Of a stretch of DNA of 64,000 nucleotides, positions 55,561-64,000 are shown piece after piece; positions within the stretch are counted from its first letter, which is position 1, and every line of letters starts with the position of its first letter. The position numbers were made by a program, and so were the translations under genes. The notes below the pieces were generated by a model. The model saw only the letters and a program-made list of their open reading frames with translations. It was not told the origin of the DNA and made no database searches. The stretch lies in NCBI GenBank assembly GCA_023375785.1, contig SZWC01000523.1, positions 10,423-74,422 on the forward strand, read 5' to 3'. Origin of the DNA: Penium margaritaceum. Lineage: Eukaryota > Streptophyta > Zygnematophyceae > Desmidiales > Peniaceae.

Positions 55561-58140
55561 ATGCAGGCAGGCTATGAGACCCTTCTGTCTGCCACATCCC
55601 CTTGCTCTCCAGGGCCTCGGGTCTACGGTCGGTGTCAATCCCTGACTTTGGCCCCATCAGTACATTCCTACCCTCTAGCAAATGTCCTCCTCCACCCTCG
55701 ACCCACAGTCTGCTCCTCCCTCAACCGATCTCCTTGTGACGTGGACTCCCCCTCCTGGCTCAGCTCCCTCGCGCACTGGACTCGCATCTGCCGAGCGTGC
55801 TGGCCCTGCACTCACCAAATCTGCCATGCCCCTCGCTGCACAGCTCACCTTTCCTAAATCCGTCCGTTCTCAGCCTGCCATCCCTCCATCTCTAGGACCA
55901 ACTCCGGATCTGCCAAACATGCTCATGGTGTCTGCTGCTCTACTAGCCAGGCGTAGCACTCGAAACTGACATCGTCCTGGTCCCAACTTTTGACATCTCC
56001 CCCCATGTGGTGTATCGTCTTTGCCACTCCTGTAACGTCGTCCAAGATCCGACAGTGCACCCCCTGGAGCGTCGACGTCAAGCACCAGCCCCTATGTCCA
56101 CTCATTGACCATTTGCTAATGCAAAAAATGCATCCCATCCATAGACACCACCACGCTGGGCCCCATCTTGGGGTGATCTCCCTACTCTCTCCACCCTGCG
56201 CTCGCTTGGCGCCGTCATTGACTGTCCCTGCAACGCTTGTAGACTATCCAAGTCTTCCTCCCTCTTTTTTGGTCGGTGGTCGATCCTGCACCAGGGTGTG
56301 TCCAGGATGGACTCTACTTGTGACCCCTCCGTAAGGGTCCCCGGCCTGTTGGTCGTCCAAGCGTGTCCTGTGCCAATACTCCCATCCCCCTCTTGCTCCA
56401 GTAGATCTCCCACACCTCCCGCTACGGTGCTAGTCCCTGATGTGCTAGCTGGCATTCGGTCTATCATGTCATTACCCCCCCCCCTATCACCGGCTTCCTT
56501 AGCTCTAGAGTTATGGAAACCTCCTCGACCTCTGCGGCCCTCCATCGTTTACATCATCTCCTTGCCCTTATCTTCATGTGCGTCCTATCAACCCTTGCCT
56601 TCCTGGCAGTCGTTTCGGGAATGCGTGCACATCTGCTGGCCCTGTTTCCACATTCGGCGGGCATACCCCTGAGTCCTCTTAAGCCTTCCAGTCCTGTTGG
56701 GCCTCTTCTCCTCCTCCTGCTGCCCTTCGCCTAGTACGTCTATTCCCTCTCCCCACCGTCTCCTCTTGTCCTTCCCATCCTCGTCATTTCCTCCCGCTCG
56801 TAATCCACCTGCTCCGGCCACGCTCCCTCTGCTTCCTCTACTCCCTTGAGCACAATGGTCATCCGTCTCGGAGCCTTCCTCTATTGTTTCCTTCCCTCTA
56901 TCTCCCCCCTTGCCACCCTCTCTCCCCTCAACCGGCTTTGGTGTGGCTCCTCCACCTTCGTGTTCCAACACCATTGTTTGCCCATCCATCTCCTCTGCCC
57001 CCTCCCCCACCTCCTCGTCCTCTTGTAAGGACGATAAACTTCCGTCAAGCCATCCCACTTTCTTCACTATTTAACACATGATACGCTGTTCTCTCTCTGT
57101 CACTTTCCACTGAACCGTCAAGGCCCCTGAAACCTCCCCCAATCCTACCTACTGCTGGTCCACCACTCCACAAGTCGCCTCACACATCACCACACACCCC
57201 CTCACCACCTCCTGACATGCCAGTTTGTCCACACGTCGCTCTTGCTCTCTCTCCCAAACCTATCCCATCCCATGACTGCTGCCTGAATTTCTCAGGAAGC
57301 CTCATAAATCTGCCGTACATGGGGCTTTGTTATCTCCTGTGATGCCTGGACCTCTCCCAATGTCCACCAGAGGATGTCGGTTTGGCTCTGAAGGAACGAG
57401 AAGTGGCCCCCAAGAACCTTGTCATACCGGAGGAATATTCCAAGAATCCTTTCCCTCATGTCCTTCTGCTTCACCCCACAGACCGCAACTACATCCCTCT
57501 ATAGATTCCGGGCCAATTCATCCCAGTTCAGGTGATTCCTGTGTTTTCGTCCCTCGTCCAAACATGGTACCGATCAATGTCTCCTTCCTCTGCTCATCCT
57601 TCCTCCCGTGAGCCCTGTTGATCCCGACGTTACTGCTATCCTCCTTTACGTCCGATGTCCACCGGCTACAGTATGTTTTCTATCTGTTTGTTTGCTTTTC
57701 CCCCCTTCCTTCCATGACTCCTTTTCTTTTCCACGGGCTCTGTCTCCATCTCCATCCTCTCTCCTTTCCCTTCTCTACTGACTGTGGGACAGGTCTCTGT
57801 AGCTTTTTTTCCTTCGCTTTCCGTCCATCGCCCTTGGCCACTCCCCCTCCAACCATTGTGCCGCACTACCATTCACCATGAGCTTCCTCAGGGGTCTAGA
57901 TCCCATCTCCCACTATCCATGTTGCCTTTTTTTCTCCTATGTTTCCCTGGTCGCACTTGCCTTGACTCGCATGACTGTTCCCTTCCTTATCACCTGACTC
58001 TCGCACTCTCCCCCTCTCTTTTGCAGTCATGCTTGACCTCACTCCAAACCGCAATCTCTCCTATTCCCTCTGTGCTCCCCCAATGATTTTACTTTTATTT
58101 GTTGTGGGCTTCCTTTCTCCTCCTCTCCTCTTTCAAGCAT

Positions 58141-59665
58141 CCCATGTTGTCACATTTTTTTAACGGCTTGCTGTATCGCTCTCTCCTGCTCTTGTGCTCG
58201 GATCCCTGATTGTCGCTTTAGTCAACTTTGGGATCCTTTGTGGTCATCTTGTCTCTGCTTCGAGGTGTCGATGATGGTGTGTTGGAGCATTGCACTTCTT
58301 TGAACTCAATGGAGGGTTCTTCTGGTGACAATGGATATGGCAGCGAGGAAATGATTATTGGGGTATCCAAAAAAGGATTTTTATCTCACCCCGGTCTCGT
58401 GTAAATTTTGTATTGTGAACTTTGGAGGTGTTAGTAATGTTTCGACCGAATTTGATACTTGGGGTGCTCCAAAAGCATGTAGAGCCACAGGTTATTTCCA
58501 AAAACCCCTTTGAATGGTGTTGGCTCAACCCCCTTGCCCAAAAAAGATGGTAGAAACAACATCTCGAGTTGTCCCTTGCTAACCTCATGTCCTCGCAAGG
58601 ATCCATTTTCCACGTCAAGGAGGGATCCTGGCCCCCACCCCCACCAACTTTCAATCGTCTTGATCAACAGCTCAAAATTTCCCAGTCCGGAGCCATTGAT
58701 TAGGGAGATCAAGTTTGGTGGGGAGAGTCATCCCCCCCCCCATCAGCAAGCCGTTTTCTCCTCTTCCAGCCGTTCGTCAGTGGGCTACCATCCCCCCCCC
58801 CCCCTGTTGAGGGCCTCTTTTGTCTACCAGCCCCTTCCCACTTCATTCCCGTCGCCTCCATTCCCCCATACATCCTCCCTCAGGGGTTTGGACGTGTACG
58901 CGGAGTGACGGGGGGATGGGGGGCGGGTTCTCCTCTGTTGACACCTGCTGCCTCATGTTGCGGGCCTGAGGCATGGCTGCCTCGAGCGAGCCAATGGGAC
59001 ACCCTTGGGCTTGCTGACATGGGTGGCCACCTCCAAAAGTCCATATTTTCTTCTTGCTCCCTTCATATGGCAAGCGGAAGTAGGCCTACTCGGAAGCCCA
59101 GGTCAAGGGCTATCGAGTTGGCCCACCCGCACTTCAAACAGTACACCGTGGAGGCAAAGCGGGCCCGCCATGGCCTGTCGTGATTGCAGACATCAGCAGT
59201 TTGCCTCACTTTTTGACCCCTCTCTTCCTCTACTTTCCATATGGTACCGCTGGCATACGCCAAATGTGGAACCCTTGCAAAGGGCTACCTGTCGGTACCA
59301 TCCTCGCTTGGAATGGTGGCCTGTGGTATGAGAAAGGGGTGGGTGACATGGATGGGACATTGACTTGTCTTCTGCAACTGCTGAGGCTAACCACATGGCA
59401 AAACCTGGTTTTTTGGAACCACAAAGACATGCTCACGTGGCATGCATTCTATAACGTGGTCCCAAAACCTGGCCAGTATGAAACCAACCCCTTTGGAAAC
59501 CCCTTAAGAGCCCCCTGCAACGCTGCCGCAAGCGACTCTGCTTTCTGACAGATAGATATATAGATAGATAACTAGCTATATCGATACATGGATCAATCTC
59601 ATTGAATGAATGATGCTTTTTACGTGTGACACAACAAGTTCCGTTGTCTCCATAAGAGTGGAATC
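58141..59665. other. No supported gene; C-runs and a GATA microsatellite
   Basis: Open frames on both strands (58510-58908 plus, 59180-59548 plus, 58355-58654 minus) match nothing recognised. C-runs occur near 58731 and 58792. A GATAGATA-type microsatellite is at about 59551-59580, just before element D. Confidence 0.4.
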
Positions 59666-60576
59666 TGTTGAAGATTTGTCCCTCTACATGCCCAAATGCA
59701 GTGCCGGGAGGCGCCGGCGAGCCGCCAGAGAGAGGAAAATCCTCGCAGTTGGATCTAGTGGCTCGAGTATTGCTTGGATCCTAAAATGGAGTATTTCCCC
59801 TGAGAGTTGACGAGTTGCTGAATCCGATGGAAGTTGTTTTGCCATAATCGGACAAGTAACGAGGAAGACATGGGCTTCCAAAGTTGGGCTGTGAGCGACG
59901 GCTTTGGCTGGTGAATTATCGACCGGACCGAGTAACACATGTCCATCTGGGATTTTGCTTCGGAAGGGCTGCCGAGGCATCCGGTGAATGATCCGTCGTA
60001 TGCTAGTAGTGCAGTTTGTTACTCATAGACAGCCAAAGTTTTGAATGAAGGTCCGCGAACAGGTTTCGACCCACATCAATCTCCATCACCAAACTCAATA
60101 ATTAACTCATCGACACAAACCCCAAATGCACGAGGGGTACCGCAACTATGTGTACGGACATCTACGCCTCCAGAATGGCATTTTGATGGGTCCTTGATGT
60201 GTGAAGGCACCACAGAAGGCGACGTGGAGTGCGTCGCCGACTGAGCAGCCGGTTTGGGATGCTGCGCTTTGGCTGAATTAGCGGGAGCTACAGTGATCCA
60301 AATTGCACAAGGTTTGGTGCGTTGGAGATCTCATGACCAGTCCTACAAATTTTCAGATCATGTCCATGGTAAAAAACTAATGCAAAATTGTGTTACTCCC
60401 CTTTCAAAAGTGAATGTCTCACAACTCCCTTCCACTCCCAGAAACATAGCGTGAGGTGACCAAAAAGCTCATGCTTAGACTCTGAATCCTTATCCAAAAC
60501 AGAAAGCCATGAACACCAAGTGCAGACCCATTGGGGCACATTGGAACTGCCACTACCCCGAGGCCGATTTCTGACA
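59666..60576 (+). mobile_element. Element D 5' LTR
   Basis: It aligns end to end with the solo LTR at 51528-52515 and with E's LTR apart from E's duplication. The conserved 25-bp block is at 60444-60468 and a GTTTGGTGCGTTGG core, shared with B's LTR, is at about 60315-60328. Confidence 0.9.
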
Positions 60577-60578
60577 AA

Positions 60579-60592
60579 GGGTTTGGGCCCAC
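60579..60592 (+). other. Element D primer-binding site for half tRNA-iMet
   Basis: GGGTTTGGGCCCAC is the anticodon-arm complement GGGTTATGGGCCCAC with a one-base loss and change. It sits 2 bases after the LTR end. Confidence 0.7.
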
Positions 60593-60700
60593 AGTCCTGA
60601 CCAGTCTACCAATCGCTCACGGCTTTCGCCGCGGTCGGGATTGTTGACGGGGACGACATCTCCGTCAAACTCTAAGGTCCCAGAGTGGAAGACTGGACAA

Positions 60701-61500
60701 ATGGCGCAAAAGGAGATGTAGTCCATCCAGAAGTATGCGGCTGGCCCTATTTACGGGCTATGGAGATGGCACTTCGAGCTGTACCTCGCGCATAAGGGGC
60801 TGTTGGAGGTCACGAAGGGAACGGAAGTCCTCAATGAAGGGACGGTGACAGAAATACAGAAGGAGGCTTTTGCAAAGAAGAACATGGAAGCGCCCATGCT
60901 ACTGGTATCCAGGACGGCTGAGTCATAGTGGGGCTACTTCCAAGGCTGCAAGTTTGCAGCCAAGGCTTGGTAAAATCTCTATACCACCATCAATCCAAGT
61001 CGCAAGCGAACAAAATACTCACAATGAAGAGACTCCTGATGGTGAGAATCAAGGAGGGAGATGATGTCATCTCTGCCATGCAGCAGATTGAGTCACTCGC
61101 CTTATAATGCAACGACGTGGGATGGAAGATCAGCACGCAGCTGTAGGCAATGGCCCTCCTCATGGCCCTACCTGACAGTTGGAGCCCCCTAATCACTGTC
61201 TTGGGAGGATGGACAGAAGACGAGCTCACCTATGGTGCATTCGCAGAGTACATCCGTAACGATACGCAGCAACGGAGTTGCGGGTAGTCCTCGTCTACCT
61301 CATTGGTCCTCGTCACCAAAATGCATGGTGGTGGAACCAGGGGCAAGGAAGGTGGCGGACATGGCAGCGGCAAGAAGGGCGCCTAGAAGGTTGCGTGCCG
61401 CAACTGCGACAAGGAGGGCCATTGAGCCTGTGAGCGCACCAAGAAGGCAAAGGCCGGCGGCAAGGATGCTAAAGGCAAGAAGGTACTTCTCAATGGCACT
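60701..61500 (+). pseudogene. Element D gag
   Basis: MAQKEM then a TAG; LWRWHFELYLAHKGLLEVTKGTEVLNE follows in the same frame and matches B over most of gag. KRLLMVRIKEGDD, AMQQIESLAL, LPDSWSPLITVLGGW are all recognisable. The knuckle is damaged: CRNCDKEGH is followed by a stop and CERTK in place of ARECP. Most stops are CAG/CAA-to-TAG/TAA changes. Confidence 0.85.
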
Positions 61501-62861
61501 CAAAACCATTTCTTCAAGAAGGCCAACCGGCGATGCCTCGACTCCGCAGCGGAGGAGCACGCCCAGGTTGAGAAGGTCGGGTACATCAACCACACCAAGT
61601 CAAGCAAATCCATGGTGGTCGCAAACGACAAGGTCGATCCAGCGGCTGGCCAAGGAGACGTGGGCATGGAGGTGGTGGTTGGTGGGGAATGGGTGCAGCA
61701 CATCATCAAGGACGTACATCACGTACCCAGTTTGGTTAACATTTTGAGTGTCAGCCACTTGACAGACAAGGGATACAAGGTGCTCTTCAGGAGAAAGGGG
61801 GCAGTTGTGTAGAAGGACGGTGGCGGCAAGCCGGTGCTGGAGACTAAGTGCAAGGGAGGCCTCTACATCGTGGAGACCAAGGTGATCCCCACGGCGACAG
61901 ATTCAGCAGACTTACAGGAACGCACCGTCAACCCGGCCAAAGGAGGAGGAGCTGATCTGGAGCTCTGGCACCGACGACTGGGGCATTCCTCACCCGCAGT
62001 CGTGAAGGAGATGGCAAAGCACGAGCTGGTACGCGACCTTGTCATCGACGGTGCGGAAGAGGCGACAAATGCAGCAAAGCACAAAAACTGTGAGCCTTGC
62101 ATTTTGGGCAAGGCATGGCGCAAACCGTTCTACAAAAATGTGAATCGCGCCTCGGACCTGCCGGAGGTCGTGCATGGCAACGTGTGCCGACCATTTAAGA
62201 TGGCGTCAAAGAGCAGCGTGTTTTACTTTGTCACCTTCATTGATGACTACAGCAAAAAGCTCTACGTGTACTTCATGAAGCGGAAAGGCGAGGTCTTGGA
62301 CCGGCTGAAGGAGTATGTCATCGCATTGGAGAGGCAGACTGACCGGAAGGTCAGAGCACTACGCAGCAACAACGACAGAGAGTACGTGGGCTTTAGCGGG
62401 TGGATGAAGCAGCAGGGCATAAAATGGGAACAAAATACACCGTATTTGCCTCAGTCAAAGGGTGTGGCGGAGCGGGCAAACCAGGCATTGAACATGGTAC
62501 GGACCACGTTGGTGGGTGTGGAATTGCCGCAAAACTTCTGGACAGAAGCTGAGCGTACGGCGAGCTACACCATGAACCTCACTCCTACAGCGGTACTGAA
62601 GGGGAAGAGCGACTAGAAGACGCCGAATTCGGTTTGGATTAGGTGCAAGCCAAGTGTGGCACACTTAAAAGTGTTTGGGTGCAATGCGCATGCGATGGTG
62701 TAGGCTGCACAGCAGCGTGACAGCAAGCTAGAGCCGCGTGCAAAGTCGTATCTCTTCCTTGGCTGTGAGAGCTCGTATAAGGCATAACGAATTTATGAAA
62801 TGCGTAAAGAGGAGGGAATTTGCTAGCGAGAAATCGAGTTTGATGAGTAGCAGAGCTATAT
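61501..62861 (+). pseudogene. Element D protease-integrase
   Basis: Protease LDSAAEEH has Ala for the Gly of the DSG triad. Integrase has an intact HHCC site (LWHRRLGH, CEPCILGK), HGNVCRPFK with Asn for the first catalytic Asp, and RSNNDREYVGF with Asn for the second. PQSKGVAERAN keeps the Glu. Stops at about 61810, 62615, 62701 and 62785 break the frame. The 260-codon open part is 61834-62616. Confidence 0.87.
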
Positions 62862-63455
62862 CAGCAGCAACAAATTGGACGTGGTGGACTCTCCAAAGAC
62901 GGGGCAGTGGTTCCAGCTCCTTGACTACGAGAAGGAGCCAGCGGACGCCGAAGTAAAGGATGTGGCATCAGAGCGCGACGGTACACAAGCGGTGGTAGCC
63001 GATGCAGAGGACTCCGATGACGATCAAGCTGATGAGAAGATCCATCGGAAGGATCCGGCGTACACTCCCGCCTGAGTGCGCATCGGGCATCGGTGGAAAA
63101 TCCACTTGACGCGCCTGCCATTCGGGCGATGTTTCACTGGAGCAGGAGCGATCCTCGGGAAGCCGTCCGGTTAATGATTCACCGGAGCATGCAGGGTCTG
63201 AGGGATCGCAGCAGAGTGACGATGCGCCGCCAAAACTGTTGTGCAGCATCTGGAGGCATCAGAAAGCGAGGAAGCGCTTCAACGCAAGTACCGGTCAATG
63301 GATCCGCATGACGCGGTGCATGCTGGCTGCATAATGGAGCTGGCTTCTCTGCAAAATACGCTTGCGCGTCCCAAAGGGGATCAATGGGACGTAGCCATCA
63401 AATCAGAGCTGGCGTCCATCATGGAAACTGACACGTGGGAGCAAGTTGACAGGCC
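62862..63455 (+). pseudogene. Element D linker and RT start
   Basis: LDVVDSPKTGQWFQLLDYEKEPADAE is the linker; the same position in B has a stop after DTPK. Frames then shift, and MELASLQNTLARPKGDQWDVAIKSELASIMETDTWEQVDRP matches the RT fingers of B (VQEVLARPEAEQWDAAIKSEL). Similarity ends at 63455. Confidence 0.8.
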
Positions 63456-64000
63456 AACAGTGTCAGATGATTGTGTTGAGATGCTGAAGTGGACACGATT
63501 CAATGAGCGATATGTTAAAGAGCAGATGAGGCAACAGACCTGAGACGTGAAGGAACCAAGTCTGCAGTGGATGCGATGCGAGAGCACGAGAAGAGCTAAA
63601 AGATATGGGTACAGCACCGACGAGGTGCGTGCACGACGAGAGACTGGCTGAGTTAAGGTTGAAGCACCAAGATGCAGCCAGGATATCTTCTGCTCCGTGA
63701 TGCCCCAGTAGTGACATCAGGGTAATGGAGGAAATGTGACAACTGGGCGCAGTACCGTAGGTACAGGCGCGAGGAGCGATAGCGACAAACGGTGCAGTCT
63801 GGACGCAGTGCCAAGTTCTTGGCTGGTGGTCACAAGATCAAGACACGGGCGTTAAGTGAGATTTGAGTGTTCGGTGGTCGTCCACATGAGGGCGGTCCTA
63901 GAGGACGAGCCGATGGTGTGGTGGAACACAGACATGAGATGCGAGGAGTTTAGATAGCAAGTTGCGTAGTGGATGCGGTGCTTGTGTGGGGAACCATCAC
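63456..64000. other. No supported gene
   Basis: Unique sequence after the element D break; no open frame with a recognised domain. The continuation of element D, if any, lies outside the window. Confidence 0.3.

Larger units (their letters stand above)
53322..58140 (-). repeat. Long C/T-rich segment, tandem copy 2
   Basis: Collinear with copy 1 but split by two extra segments, about 53790-54045 and 54160-55560. It lacks the RT that follows copy 1. The minus-strand frame 56588-57067 (159 codons, Gly/Glu-rich, GGDRGKETIEE, AQGSRGSRGSVAGAGG) is the longest and corresponds to 50893-51207 in copy 1. No function is assigned. Confidence 0.65.
59666..63455 (+). mobile_element. Element D: Ty1/Copia retrotransposon, 3'-truncated
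   Basis: It begins with a 911-bp 5' LTR (TGTTGAAG...CTGACA), half-tRNA PBS, gag ATG at 60701, knuckle, protease, integrase, linker and the start of RT. Homology ends near 63455 inside the RT fingers; the rest is not in the window or was replaced. Internal protein is about as similar to B as B's family allows, with roughly ten stops. Left flank 59661-59665 is GAATC; no right duplication is available. Confidence 0.9.

Overview
The window reads as a transposon graveyard from a nuclear plant-lineage genome, probably a streptophyte such as a charophyte alga or early land plant; the organism is inferred, not shown. Two kinds of evidence support this. The primer-binding sites match the plant initiator tRNA-Met, either at its 3' end (TGGTATCAGAGC) or at its anticodon arm (GGGCCCATAACCC). 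The Copia polyproteins are also of the plant type. There is no bacterial gene organisation and no operon. Long G/C homopolymers and a 16-base assembly gap point to a draft assembly.

Layout. 1-5 kb holds a minus-strand LTR candidate and a member of a short GGGGTA-rich repeat family. 6.0-7.7 kb carries the only sizeable open frame not attributable to a transposon, a 567-codon polyglutamine protein. 10.1-24.4 kb is a degraded plus-strand Copia element (A). It is split by a roughly 2.7-kb insertion of G-run/C-run repeats and by a minus-strand Copia element (B, 17135-22871) with both LTRs, a 5-bp target duplication, PBS, PPT and nearly intact gag-pol. 24.4-29.3 kb holds G/C-run repeats, an older minus-strand Copia remnant, an unrecognised coding remnant and two perfect hairpins. 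29339-35634 is a second fully bounded minus-strand Copia element (C); a 605-bp insertion of the GGGGTA family sits in its RNase H end and each LTR holds a tRNA-like Pol III box pair. 37-38.6 kb is a degenerate GCT-repeat field. 39.5-46.7 kb (E, plus) and 59.7-63.5 kb (D, plus) are decayed Copia elements related to B. 47.4-58.1 kb holds a minus-strand non-LTR reverse transcriptase remnant followed by a C/T-rich segment present twice in tandem; the first copy is interrupted by a solo LTR (51528-52515) with an intact target duplication.

How it fits together. Relative ages can be read from nesting: B is younger than A, the GGGGTA insertion is younger than C, the solo LTR is younger than the tandem segment. 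B, C, D and E all carry PBSs for an internal (half) initiator tRNA, whereas A uses the tRNA 3' end. B, D, E and the solo LTR share a 25-bp LTR block. B, D and E lack one or both aspartates of the integrase triad, at positions explained by CpG-to-CpA change. No element looks autonomous now. I found no CRISPR array, rRNA gene or genuine tRNA gene.
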